A DNA stretch of 48,814 bases from Pseudomonadota bacterium (GTDB lineage: Bacteria; Pseudomonadota; Alphaproteobacteria; JACQOE01), in assembly GCA_016202695.1 (NCBI GenBank), contig JACQOE010000039.1:1-48814 (forward strand). The letters run 5' to 3'. The position numbers and the translations under genes are program-made. Below, one piece after another: positions 1-8,944 of this stretch (position 1 is the first letter of the stretch; every line of letters begins with the position of its first letter). The notes below the pieces were generated by a model that had not been told where the DNA came from, searched no databases, and was given only the letters and a program-made list of their open reading frames with translations.

Positions 1-1
1 G

Positions 2-145
2 GCCCAGCGGGCGATCGAGCGCATCCGCGCGGCAACCGCCGAGGCGTGGGACCTCGCCCAAAAGCTCGAAGACGTGGTCGGCTCGTTCTGCCTCGCGTTG
101 CGGCAGCGCCCCTATCACGTCCACCGCTACAGCGGATTCGCATGA
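2..145 (+). CDS. C-terminal end of an unknown protein (partial)
   Basis: The reading frame that enters from the left edge stays open for 47 codons and ends at TGA. The visible tail has an amphipathic, helix-like part (residues about 5-35, rich in Ala, Glu, Arg and Leu) and ends in RYSGFA. The coding-like codon use and the lack of another frame support a real gene end. I do not recognise the family from this fragment, so no function is offered. The gene starts outside the window. Confidence 0.5.
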   Translation, partial: AQRAIERIRAATAEAWDLAQKLEDVVGSFCLALRQRPYHVHRYSGFA

Positions 146-444
146 TACCCGCCGCCGCCCGCCCGGGACAAGGGGCGGGGCGGCCTTGTCGGCCGGGGAA
201 GTGCGCCGGCGAAACGTTCTCTTGGCCCGTTCCTCCGAGTGTGGGAGATGAGGGGGCGCGGCCAGCCACGCGGTGAACGCGATCGCGCGGGCTCGGGCTT
301 GACACATCGGGCCCGGAGGCTGTCCAACTCGGATGCCGCGAAGGCGGCCAGGATCACGACCGCGTCGATGCGTCGTCCCGGCGCCGCCTCGCGGGCGCGA
401 TCCCGTACCGGGGCCCGAGGCTGACGAAGGAGCCATCGCCGCCG

Positions 445-1230
445 ATGCCGGGTTTGCGACCCTCGCCCCTTGGCCGGCGCGCCCTGCGAGCCGCGGTCGG
501 CGGCGCACTCCTCCTCCTCGGCCTCGCCGCCCCGCCCGCCGGCACGCCCGGCGCCGGCGAGGAGGATGCCTACGCCGGGCCGCGGGCGCGCATGGTGCAG
601 GTGATCGAGGGCCATGCCCGGAGCGCGGGCGCGGCCCTCGACGGGCTTCCGCTCGATCCCCGGGTGCTCACGGTCATGGGCCGGCTGCCGCGGCATGCCT
701 TCGTGCCCGAGAGCCTGAGGTCCTATGCCTACGACGACCGGCCGCTCGCCATCGGCTTCGGGCAGACCATCTCGCAGCCCTTCATCGTCGCCCTGATGAC
801 CCATCTCCTCGGCCTCGCGCCGGGGAACACGGTGCTCGAGGTCGGCACCGGCTCCGGCTACCAAGCGGCGGTGCTGGGCCCGCTCGCGCGGCGGGTCTGC
901 ACCATCGAGATCATCCCTGATCTCGGCCGTCAGGCCGCCGAGCGCCTCTTTCGCCTCGGCTTCGGCAACGTCGAGATCCGGGTCGGCGACGGCTACCACG
1001 GCTGGCCCGAGTGCGGCCCCTTCGACGGCATCGTGGTCACCGCCGCGTCGAGCCACGTGCCGCCGCCGCTGATCGCCCAGCTCAGGCCGGGCGGGCGGAT
1101 GGTGATCCCGGTCGGCGGGCCGTTCGCGATCCAACAACTGATGCTGGTGATGAAGGACGCCGAGGGCCGCATCACCACCCGCCAGCTCCTGCCGGTGGCG
1201 TTCGTGCCGCTCACCCGCGAGAAGACGTGA
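445..1230 (+). CDS. pcm: Protein-L-isoaspartate O-methyltransferase with N-terminal signal/anchor
   Basis: A 261-residue SAM-dependent methyltransferase of the PIMT family, which methylates L-isoaspartyl residues in damaged proteins. The glycine-rich SAM motif VLEVGTGSGYQ is at about residues 131-141. It follows the family's FGQTISQP segment, and DGIVVTAA and LRPGGRMVIPVG come after. Unlike cytosolic PIMTs it begins with an Arg-rich stretch and a hydrophobic segment (GALLLLGLAAPPAG), so it is probably exported or membrane-anchored; that is inference. The chosen ATG follows an AAGGAG sequence about 14 bases upstream. Its TGA overlaps the next gene's ATG by one base (TGATG), which implies translational coupling. 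The family call is secure; the periplasmic location is not. Confidence 0.9.
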   Translation: MPGLRPSPLGRRALRAAVGGALLLLGLAAPPAGTPGAGEEDAYAGPRARMVQVIEGHARSAGAALDGLPLDPRVLTVMGRLPRHAFVPESLRSYAYDDRPLAIGFGQTISQPFIVALMTHLLGLAPGNTVLEVGTGSGYQAAVLGPLARRVCTIEIIPDLGRQAAERLFRLGFGNVEIRVGDGYHGWPECGPFDGIVVTAASSHVPPPLIAQLRPGGRMVIPVGGPFAIQQLMLVMKDAEGRITTRQLLPVAFVPLTREKT

Positions 1231-3674
1231 TGCGGCTGGCGGCGATTGCGCTCCTCTCGGCCGCGCTGCTGGCCTACGAGGTGCTCCTCGTCCGGCTGTT
1301 CGCGATCGTGCAGTGGCATCACTTCGCCTACATGGCGATCTCGATCGCGCTGCTCGGCTTCGGGGCGAGCGGGACCGCGCTCGCGCTGGCGCAAGGGCGG
1401 CTCGCGACGCGCTTCGAGCCGGCCTTCGCCGCCTTCGCCGCCCTCTTCGGCGCGGTTGGGCTCGCCGGCTTCGCGCTGGCGATACGCGTCCCCTTCAACG
1501 CGCTGGAAGTGGCTTGGGACCCGCGCCAGCTTCTTCACCTCCTCGCCCTCTATGGGCTCCTGGCGCTGCCCTTCTTCTTCGGCGCGACGGCGATCGGGCT
1601 CGCCTTCATCGCCCTGCCCGATCGGATCGGGCGCCTCTACGCGGTCAACCTCGTCGGCTCGGGGCTGGGGGCGCTCGGGGTCGTGCTGGCGCTCGATGTG
1701 CTCGCCCCGGCCGGGGCGCTCCGGCTGGTCTGCGGCCTCGGGCTCGCCGCCGCCGCGCTCGCCCTGATCGGGGAGGCGGAGCCCCGCCGCCGAGTCGCGG
1801 CCGCGGTCCTCCTTGGGGCCGCGATCGCCGGCCCGCTCGCTTTCCCCAACTCGTGGACCGCCCTCGCCCTTTCCGAGTTCAAGGGCTTGTCGCAGGCGCT
1901 CCGCGTGCCGGGGGCCAAGGTAGTGGCCGAGTTGTCGGGCCCGCTCGCCCTCCTCACCCTGGTCGAGAGCCCGGCCATCCCCTTCCGCCACGCCCCCGGC
2001 CTCAGCCTCAACGCCACCGCCGAACCGCCCGCCCAGCTCGGCCTCTTCAACGACGGCGACTCGCTCTCCGCGATCACCGCCTTCGACGGCCGGCTTGATC
2101 GCCTCGGCTATCTCGGCGACGTGACCTCGGCGCTCCCCTATCACCTGCTCCAGCGCCCGCGGGTGCTGGTGCTGGGCGCGGGCGGGGGCGCCGATGTGCT
2201 GCAGGCGCTCTATCACGGCGCCGGGCGGATCGACGCGGTCGAGATGAATCCCCAGGTGGTGCGTTTGGTCGGCGAGGCGTACCGCGACTTCGCCGGGCGC
2301 CTCTACGAGCGCCCCGATGTGCGCGTCCACATCGCCGAGGCGCGACGCTTCGTCGCCGACGCCGACGAGAGCTGGGACCTGATCCAGATCCCCCTCCTCG
2401 ACTCCTTCGCCGCCGCGGCCGCCGGCGTGCACGCCCTTGGCGAGACCTATCTCTACACGGTCGAGGCGTTCCGGCTTTACCTCCGCCGGCTCACGGCGGG
2501 CGGCATGCTGGCGGTCACCCGCTGGCTCAAGCTCCCGCCCCGCGACAGCCTGAAGCTTGTCGCCACCGCTCGCGCCGCCCTCGCCGCCGAAGGCGTCGGC
2601 GAGGCGGGGGCGCGGATGATGCTGATCCGCGGCTGGAACACCACCACGCTCGTGGTCAAGAACGGCGCCTTCACCGCGGGCGAGATCGCGGCGCTCAAGG
2701 AGTTCGCCGACTCCCGCTGGTTCGATCTCGCCTACTATCCGGGCATCCGCGCCGAGAAGACGAACCGCCGGAACGTACTCGACCAGCCCTATTTCTACGC
2801 CGGGGCGGGTGCGCTCCTCGGCTCCGGGGCGGACGCCTTCCTCCGCCGCTACAAGTTCGACATCGCCCCGGCGACCGACGACCGTCCCTATTTTTTCGAT
2901 TTCTTCCGCTGGCGGACGCTCCCCGAGATCGTCGAGATCCGGAGCCGGGGAGGAGCGGCCCTCCTCGACTGGGGCTATCTGATCCTGGTCGCGACGCTTC
3001 TCCAGGCGGCCCTCCTGAGCGTGGTTCTGATCCTCCTTCCCCTGCGCCTTGGTTCGCGGGCGGGCCGGCACCATCCCGACCGGCTCCGCATCGGCGCCTA
3101 CTTCCTCGCCCTCGGGCTCGCCTTCCTCTTCGTCGAGATCGCCTTCATCCAGCGCTTCGTGCTCTATCTCGGCCACCCGCTCTTCGCCGTCGCCGTGGTG
3201 CTGGCGGGGTTGCTGGTCTTCGCCGGCGCCGGCAGCGCCGCGGCTCCGGCGATCGAGACGAGGCTCGCCGGGGCCGCCCGCCGCCTCCTGGGGCGCGAGG
3301 CGCCGGGGGCCGCGATCGCCGCCGCCGGGCTCGCCATCGGCGCGGTCGCGCTCCTCTACCTCGCCGTTCTTCCGTCGCTCTTCGGGGCGTTCGCCGGGGC
3401 CTCCGACCCGGTCCGCATCGCTCTCGCCCTGGCGCTGATCGCGCCGCTCGGCTTCGCCATGGGGCTCCCATTCCCGCTCGGGCTTCGCCGGGTGGCCGAG
3501 GCCGTGCCCGAGATGATCCCCTGGGCGTGGGGGATCAACGGCTGCGCCTCGGTTCTGAGCGCGGTGCTGGCGACGATCCTCGCCATCCACCTCGGCTTCG
3601 CCGCGGTGGTGGGTCTCGCCGCGCTCCTCTATCTCGGCGCGGCGCTCCTTCTCCAGCGCCCGCTCGTCCGCTAG
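1230..3674 (+). CDS. Polytopic membrane protein with spermidine-synthase-like domain
   Basis: An 814-residue protein. It has about six hydrophobic helices at the N-terminus (residues 1-205), a soluble Rossmann domain of the spermine/spermidine synthase type at about 300-560, and another block of about six helices at the C-terminus (about 590-810). The Rossmann domain carries the nucleotide motif VLVLGAGGGADVLQAL followed by DAVEMNPQVV. This arrangement is known for membrane-bound spermidine-synthase-like proteins whose substrate is generally unknown; true polyamine synthesis should not be assumed. The start is the ATG that overlaps the methyltransferase stop by one base. Longer in-frame starts upstream lie inside that gene and are unlikely. 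Its end is 10 bp from the convergent SDR gene. Confidence 0.82.
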   Translation: MRLAAIALLSAALLAYEVLLVRLFAIVQWHHFAYMAISIALLGFGASGTALALAQGRLATRFEPAFAAFAALFGAVGLAGFALAIRVPFNALEVAWDPRQLLHLLALYGLLALPFFFGATAIGLAFIALPDRIGRLYAVNLVGSGLGALGVVLALDVLAPAGALRLVCGLGLAAAALALIGEAEPRRRVAAAVLLGAAIAGPLAFPNSWTALALSEFKGLSQALRVPGAKVVAELSGPLALLTLVESPAIPFRHAPGLSLNATAEPPAQLGLFNDGDSLSAITAFDGRLDRLGYLGDVTSALPYHLLQRPRVLVLGAGGGADVLQALYHGAGRIDAVEMNPQVVRLVGEAYRDFAGRLYERPDVRVHIAEARRFVADADESWDLIQIPLLDSFAAAAAGVHALGETYLYTVEAFRLYLRRLTAGGMLAVTRWLKLPPRDSLKLVATARAALAAEGVGEAGARMMLIRGWNTTTLVVKNGAFTAGEIAALKEFADSRWFDLAYYPGIRAEKTNRRNVLDQPYFYAGAGALLGSGADAFLRRYKFDIAPATDDRPYFFDFFRWRTLPEIVEIRSRGGAALLDWGYLILVATLLQAALLSVVLILLPLRLGSRAGRHHPDRLRIGAYFLALGLAFLFVEIAFIQRFVLYLGHPLFAVAVVLAGLLVFAGAGSAAAPAIETRLAGAARRLLGREAPGAAIAAAGLAIGAVALLYLAVLPSLFGAFAGASDPVRIALALALIAPLGFAMGLPFPLGLRRVAEAVPEMIPWAWGINGCASVLSAVLATILAIHLGFAAVVGLAALLYLGAALLLQRPLVR

Positions 3675-3684
3675 GAAGCGGCCG

Positions 3685-4461
3685 CTACTGGGCGGTCCAG
3701 CCGCCGTCGACCAGGAGGCTCGCCCCGGTGATCATCGCCGCCGCCGGCGAGGCGAGGAACACCACCGCCCCCGCCACCTCCTCGGGCAGGCCGAGCCGGC
3801 CCAAGGGGATGCCGGCCACGACGCGCGCCCGATAGGTGGCGTCGGCCAGGAATCGGCGGTTGAGGTCGGTCTCGATCGAGGTCGGACAGACCGCGTTCAC
3901 GCGGATACCGTGGGGCGCGAGGTCGAGCGCCATCGCCTTGGTCATGCCCTCGACCGCGTGCTTGGAGGTGACGTAGACCGCGCGCTTTGCCGCGCCGACG
4001 ACGCCGCTCTGCGAGGAGACGTTGACGATCGCGCCGCCGCGCCTGCCGGCCACCATCCGCCGCGCCGCCGCCTGGGCGACCAGGAAGCAGCCCTTGACGT
4101 TGACCGCGAGCGTGCGATCGAGCGCCTCCTCGGTGGCGTCGAGGAAACTGTCGACGATCATGATGCCGGCGTTGTTGACCAGCACGTCGATGCGCTCGAT
4201 GCCGCCGATCCGCTCGCGCACCTGGGCGGAGTCCGACACGTCGCAGGCGAGCGGCGCGGCGCGGCCGCCCGCGGCCCGGATCTCGGCCGCGACCGCCTCG
4301 ATCTGGCTGGTGGTGCGGGCGACCAGCACCAGTTCGGCGCCGGCCTGGGCGAGCGCGACCGCGGAGGCCCGCCCGATTCCCCGCCCGGCCCCGGTCACGA
4401 CCGCCACCTTGCCGTCGACCCGCATCGCCGGCGTGCTCCCGCCGGCCACCCGATCCGCCAT
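3685..4461 (-). CDS. SDR family NAD(P)-dependent oxidoreductase
   Basis: A 258-residue classical short-chain dehydrogenase/reductase. Visible motifs are the cofactor-binding TGAGRGIG near the N-terminus, NNAG in the middle, the catalytic serine in NVSSQSG, the YVTSK active-site pair (Tyr and Lys), and a C-terminal FLASPAA...VDGGW segment typical of FabG-like members. The start at MADRV is favoured because GGAGGG lies about 5 bases upstream; an upstream in-frame start would add 11 residues that do not belong to the fold. The substrate cannot be told from the sequence. It lies downstream of the GH17-GT2 gene on the same strand with a 135-bp gap. Confidence 0.9.
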   Translation of the reverse strand: MADRVAGGSTPAMRVDGKVAVVTGAGRGIGRASAVALAQAGAELVLVARTTSQIEAVAAEIRAAGGRAAPLACDVSDSAQVRERIGGIERIDVLVNNAGIMIVDSFLDATEEALDRTLAVNVKGCFLVAQAAARRMVAGRRGGAIVNVSSQSGVVGAAKRAVYVTSKHAVEGMTKAMALDLAPHGIRVNAVCPTSIETDLNRRFLADATYRARVVAGIPLGRLGLPEEVAGAVVFLASPAAAMITGASLLVDGGWTAQ

Positions 4462-4596
4462 CGTTCCCTCCCCTCGCTTGGGCCCCCTCTCCAATACCCC
4501 AAGAGCGGCCCCAGGCCCAGCACCGATCGCGTCCGGCTACGAGGTGGCGGCAGCCTCCAGGCGCCGGCAGATGCATGGTGGCAAGGCGCGCCGGCC

Positions 4597-7221
4597 CTAG
4601 GCCCGGGCAACGACCGGGGGAGTCGGCTGCTCCGTCCGGCGCCGGGCCGCGGGCAGGGCGTTAACCAGGGCCACCAGCACCGCGGCCAGGTAGGGAAGCG
4701 ACTGGACCGCGAGGGCGAACACCCACATCCACACGCCCGGCGTGTCGCCGCCTTGCGCGACCGCGACCCCGGCGGCGGCGGTCCACAACGCCAGCGTGAG
4801 CGCGGCCTCCTCGGAAACCTCGACGATCGCCCTCACCAGCGCCGGCTGGTTCTCGCACTTCGGGGTGCGGAAGAACCCCAAGTCGCGGGTGACGACCCCC
4901 TGTACCACCGCCTTGCCGATGGTGTGCGAGAGCGCGAGGCCGGCCAGCGCCGCCCCTGCGGTCTGGGCGAGCGTGGCGCCCACCCGGCCGGGGTAAAGGT
5001 AAAGGATCTTGGCCAGCTTGAACGCGAACAGCACCATCGCCGGCCAGACGTAGACCTCGAGCGGCGGATCGACGTGCTTCGGCGCCAGCATGATCGCCGC
5101 CGACCACAGGAGCGCGCCGACGGTGAAGAACAGATTGAGGCCGTCGGCCAGCCACGGCAGCCACCCAGCGACGAAATGGTAGCGCTGGCCCAGCGTCAGC
5201 CGGCTCGGCGCGAGGCCCAGAATCTCGCCCGCGTAACGGCGCAGAATCTGCACCGCGCCGTAGGCCCAGCGGTATCGCTGCTTGCGATAGTCGGTAAAGG
5301 TATCCGGCATCAGCCCCCGCCCGTAGCTCCGCTCGACGTAGGCGGTCTCGTAGCCGTGGGCGATGAGCCGCAAGCCCAGCTCCGCGTCCTCGGTGATGCA
5401 CCAGTTCGCCCAGCCGCCGACCGCCTCGAGGGCCGAGCGGCGGATCAGGCTCATGGTGCCGTGCTCGATGATCGCGTTGCGGTCGTTGCGCGTGACCATG
5501 CCGATGTGGAAGAAGCCCGCGTACTCGGCGTAGGCCATCGCCTTGAACCGCGACTCACCGCCGTCGCGGTAGTCCTGGGGGGCCTGCACCACCGCGATGG
5601 CCGGGTTGGCGAAATGCGGCACCAAGTCCTTCAACCAGTCGCGCTCGACGACGTAGTCGCTGTCGACCACGGCGACGATCTCGGCGGCGGGGGCGGTGTG
5701 GCGGAGCGCGAAGTTGAGCGCCCCCGCCTTGAAGCCGGAGAGGGGGGCAACGTGGAAAAAGCGAAAGCGCTCGCCGAGCGCCCGGCAGTGGTCCTCGACC
5801 GGCCGCCAAGTCGTCGGGTCCTTGGTGTTGTTGTCGATCACCAGGACTTCGAAGTCCGGATAGTCGAGCCGCGAAATCGCGTTCAGGGTCTCGATCACCA
5901 TCGCCGGCGGCTCGTTGTAGGCGGGGACGTGGATCGAGACCTTGGGCAGGCGCGAGGCGGGCGCGGGTCGCCCAAAGTCGCGCCGTCGGGCGCTCACCCA
6001 CATCGCCTCGGCCAGCTCGTGGCCCTCGGTCAGGATCACCGCGACGACGCCGATCAGACCGGCCCCGAGCAGCAGCCCGACGAGGACGACGAGCGGCGTG
6101 AGGTACTGGTTGACGAAACTCTCAACGATCAGCACCAGACCCGCTCCCGCCCCGTAGGCGAGCAGGGTGAGGAAGCTGCGGCCGCGCTTGCGGATCCGCC
6201 CGGAATCGGCCAACAGCAGCAGCGAAAGCGCGAGAGCGAGGGCGATCGTCGCCCCGGCGAGGAGGGGCCAGCCCGGGGTATTGACGATCGGCCCCGAGAA
6301 CTCGAACTTGGGGTTGCGCTTGGCGTCGTAAATGCCCCAGTAGGCGCCGACCGCCCCTTCGAGCGAGCGCTTCCAAGGCTGGTCGAACGCCTCCATCAGG
6401 AAGTACTCGTAGCCGGCGGTCTCGATCCGAGCAAGGAATCGGCGCAGGAACTTAGCCTCGTTGGCCACCGAGGCGACGGCGTCGCGCCGGGTGCGGCCGT
6501 TGCTCGGCCAGCCGACCTCGCCGATCAGGATCGGCATGCCGGGGAACGCCGCCTCCATCTCGCGCATCCGCTCCGAGACGAAATCGACCGCCGAGTCGAG
6601 CGGCACGCCCTCCCAATAGGGGAGCAGGTGGACGGCGATGTAGTCGACGTGTCGGGCCAGTTCGGGGTACTTGAGCCAAACGTGCCAGGGCTCGGCGGTG
6701 CTCACCGGCACGTCCACGGCCGCGCGCACCCGGTCGAGGTAGTTGACGAGCTGGCCGATGTAGATTTCGCCCCGGAGTAGGGTCTCGTTGCCGACGATCA
6801 CCCGGTTGATGTTGGGGTTGGCGCGCACCAGCTCGACCAAGCGCCTGAGCTCGCGTTCGTTCTCGGCGAGGTTGCCCTCGATGAAGGCGCCGGCGGTGAC
6901 CTTGATGCCATAGGCGCGGGCGATCGCCGGGATGTCGGCATAGGTTCCCTTGACGCTGTAGATCCGGGCCGCCCCCACCTTGCCCGCCAGCAGGGCGAAA
7001 TCGCGGGCCACCTGCTCGAGGTCCGGCAGGTCGCCTTTGATCGGCTGGTCCGCCAGGCCGAACGGGGAGTACGACACACCCGCCACCCGCTCCGGCCAAG
7101 CCGGCTCCAGCGCCGGCCGATTCACGAACGCCCACAGCCCGAGACAGACGATTGCGATGGCCGCCCCAACGACCACGTCGACCGGACGCACACACGCAAT
7201 GCCGCGCATGACGCACGCCAT
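4597..7221 (-). CDS. GH17-GT2 fusion, beta-glucan synthase/transglycosylase (NdvB-like)
   Basis: An 874-residue membrane enzyme. After one N-terminal helix (about 15-33) comes a glycoside hydrolase family 17 domain (about 45-300) with the acid/base Glu146 in VGNETL and the nucleophile Glu235 in IGEVGWPS. Two or three helices follow (315-398), then a processive family-2 glycosyltransferase domain (about 425-660) with VPAYNE, the DSD at 520-522, TED at 610-612 and the Q648-R651-W652 (QxxRW) motif. Several helices end the protein. Related GH17-GT2 fusions in Proteobacteria make or remodel beta-1,3/1,6-glucans; rhizobial NdvB/NdvC split similar activities. Periplasmic glucan synthesis is the likely role. 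No strong ribosome site is visible; MRGIACVRP four codons in is an alternative start. Confidence 0.85.
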   Translation of the reverse strand: MACVMRGIACVRPVDVVVGAAIAIVCLGLWAFVNRPALEPAWPERVAGVSYSPFGLADQPIKGDLPDLEQVARDFALLAGKVGAARIYSVKGTYADIPAIARAYGIKVTAGAFIEGNLAENERELRRLVELVRANPNINRVIVGNETLLRGEIYIGQLVNYLDRVRAAVDVPVSTAEPWHVWLKYPELARHVDYIAVHLLPYWEGVPLDSAVDFVSERMREMEAAFPGMPILIGEVGWPSNGRTRRDAVASVANEAKFLRRFLARIETAGYEYFLMEAFDQPWKRSLEGAVGAYWGIYDAKRNPKFEFSGPIVNTPGWPLLAGATIALALALSLLLLADSGRIRKRGRSFLTLLAYGAGAGLVLIVESFVNQYLTPLVVLVGLLLGAGLIGVVAVILTEGHELAEAMWVSARRRDFGRPAPASRLPKVSIHVPAYNEPPAMVIETLNAISRLDYPDFEVLVIDNNTKDPTTWRPVEDHCRALGERFRFFHVAPLSGFKAGALNFALRHTAPAAEIVAVVDSDYVVERDWLKDLVPHFANPAIAVVQAPQDYRDGGESRFKAMAYAEYAGFFHIGMVTRNDRNAIIEHGTMSLIRRSALEAVGGWANWCITEDAELGLRLIAHGYETAYVERSYGRGLMPDTFTDYRKQRYRWAYGAVQILRRYAGEILGLAPSRLTLGQRYHFVAGWLPWLADGLNLFFTVGALLWSAAIMLAPKHVDPPLEVYVWPAMVLFAFKLAKILYLYPGRVGATLAQTAGAALAGLALSHTIGKAVVQGVVTRDLGFFRTPKCENQPALVRAIVEVSEEAALTLALWTAAAGVAVAQGGDTPGVWMWVFALAVQSLPYLAAVLVALVNALPAARRRTEQPTPPVVARA

Positions 7222-7483
7222 GAAAGAAAGTTGCTGAATGGATTAGGTACTAAGTTTCGTAAACCTTCGGGCGGTCGCGCCGCCTCATGTCCTTCCGCTC
7301 AAAGCCTCAGCCGGCCCGCGCCAGTCTCGGGACGGTCATTCGTGCTTCAAACGACGTCTGGCGAGGGGAATATGGGACAGGGGGAGGCTCGTGCGCAAGC
7401 CCCCCGACAGCCTATTTTTCCGGCCGCGGCGGCGGCGTTTGTCCGGCCCGGTTTTCCGCCCCGCCGGCGGGCCTCGGGGCTGG
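7222..7483. promoter_or_regulatory. Intergenic region with AT-rich patch upstream of the GH17-GT2 gene
   Basis: This 262-bp space has no convincing gene. Bases 7222-7270 are markedly AT-richer than the surroundings, which is where a leftward promoter for the GH17-GT2 gene would lie. On the minus strand TTTACG and CATTCA stand 17 bp apart, a weak -35/-10 pair. The right half is GC-rich and contains a perfect 12-bp palindrome (CCCGCCGGCGGG) just after the RimK-like stop codon, without a U-tract. Confidence 0.3.
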
Positions 7484-8944
7484 CTAGCGGGCCTCGATTC
7501 GGCGGATGAAGTCCTTGAGCACGATTCGGTAGAGATCGTCCTTCAGCACCGCATCCTCGATACCGCGATCGAGATTGGGGTTATCGTTGATCTCGATCAC
7601 GAAGACGCCGTCGGACGTCTGCTTGAGGTCGACCCCGTAGAGCCCGTCGCCGATCAGCCCGGCGGCGCGCAGCGCGACCTCCAGCACCGGCTTCGGCGCC
7701 TCCTCGACCGCCAGGGTCTTGAAGCTGCCCTCGACCATGCGCCCTCCTTCCTGGTGGTTCACCACCTGCCAGTGCTTGCGCGACATGAAGTACTGCGAGA
7801 CGTAGATCGGCTGCCGGTTCAGCACCCCCACCCGCCAGTCGAAGTCGGTGTACATGTACTGCTGGGCGAGGATCACGTCCGATTTCTGCAGCAGCTTGCG
7901 GGCGTGCTCGTGCAGCTCCGCCCGGTTGGCCGCCTTGACCACCCCGCGCGAGAACGAGCCGTCGGGAATCTTGAGCACGATCGGAAACGGAAGCGCATCC
8001 TCCACCTGGGGGATGCTGTCGCGATCGACGATCACCGTCTTCGGCATCGGCACGCGGTTGATCTGCAGCAGCTCGGCCAGATAGACCTTGTTCGTGCAGC
8101 GCAGGATGGAGGTGGGATCGTCGATCACCACCAGCCCCTCGTGCTCGGCCTTCTTGGCGAAGCGGTAGGTATGGTTCTCGAGCGAGGTGGTCTCGCGGAT
8201 GAAGAGCGCGTCGTATTCGCCGAGCTTCAGGTAGTCCTTGCGCTCGATCGGCTCGACCCCGAGGCCAAGGGTGGCGCCGATGGCGACGAACTTCCTGATC
8301 GCCTCCTTGTTCGAGGGCGGCATGTGCTCGCGCGGGTTGTTCAGGATGGCCAGCGAATAGCGCGGCGGCACCTTCACCCGCGGCGCACGCCACCCCGATC
8401 GGGTGTAGGCCTCGAGCGCCTGGAGGAAGAACTCGAACTGCTCGGGGCTGAGCGCGGCGGGGGTGATCGGGGTCATCTGTCGGATGTGCCAGCCGTTTTC
8501 GGCCGAGATCTGGACGCGCAGCAGCGGCGAGCGGAAGCGATCGAACACCTGGCGGGCGAAGTCGCGGAAGCGCTGGTCTTGCGTGCGCCCGAGGTAGATG
8601 GTTAGCGTGAAGCCCGCCTTCGGCGGCTGCCCGAGCTTGCCCATCACCTGATGGAGCACCTCGTCCAGTTCGGGCAGCGCCACTCCGTAGAGGGACTTGC
8701 GCGAGAGGTCGAGGATGGTCTCGACCGTGGGGATGACCTTCTGGCCGCGGGCCTCGGCCAGGAGCGAGCAGTAGTAGCCAAGGTCCATGTAGCCGAAGTC
8801 GTCGCTCAGGTTGATGACCTTGGCGGTGCGGTTCGCGTACTTGACCGGCAGGGAGACGTACTCGCCAGCGGTGACCGCGGTTCCCGTGGCCGACGCCCAA
8901 TCGCGGTCGGCGCCGCTCTCGACGATGAGGATATGATCCGCCAT
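7484..8944 (-). CDS. RimK-like ATP-grasp ligase
   Basis: A 486-residue protein of the RimK family with the extra N-terminal RLAN-type domain (about 1-190) that precedes the ATP-grasp fold (about 225-486). ATP-grasp signatures are FPIVLKIPDGSFSRGV (nucleotide-binding Lys and flexible loop), QQYMYTDFDWRVGVL, and the metal-binding VIEINDNPNLD near the C-terminus. Family members link an amino acid to a carboxyl group of a protein or peptide, using ATP; the substrate here is unknown. The ATG overlaps the stop of the upstream GNAT-C39 gene by one base (TGATG), so the two are translated together and probably act on the same product. It is not the short ribosomal RimK (about 300 residues). Confidence 0.88.
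   Translation of the reverse strand: MADHILIVESGADRDWASATGTAVTAGEYVSLPVKYANRTAKVINLSDDFGYMDLGYYCSLLAEARGQKVIPTVETILDLSRKSLYGVALPELDEVLHQVMGKLGQPPKAGFTLTIYLGRTQDQRFRDFARQVFDRFRSPLLRVQISAENGWHIRQMTPITPAALSPEQFEFFLQALEAYTRSGWRAPRVKVPPRYSLAILNNPREHMPPSNKEAIRKFVAIGATLGLGVEPIERKDYLKLGEYDALFIRETTSLENHTYRFAKKAEHEGLVVIDDPTSILRCTNKVYLAELLQINRVPMPKTVIVDRDSIPQVEDALPFPIVLKIPDGSFSRGVVKAANRAELHEHARKLLQKSDVILAQQYMYTDFDWRVGVLNRQPIYVSQYFMSRKHWQVVNHQEGGRMVEGSFKTLAVEEAPKPVLEVALRAAGLIGDGLYGVDLKQTSDGVFVIEINDNPNLDRGIEDAVLKDDLYRIVLKDFIRRIEAR

Noticed and set aside
993..3590. Very long minus-strand frame (over 800 codons) opposite the spermidine-synthase-like gene
   Set aside because: It is antisense to a clearly recognisable protein, its translation is low-complexity (Arg, Glu, Gly, Asp rich), and such frames are common in 70% GC DNA.
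3910..6780. Plus-strand frame of over 950 codons across the SDR and GH17-GT2 genes
   Set aside because: It covers parts of two real genes on the other strand and has no family motif; high GC removes stop codons in this frame.
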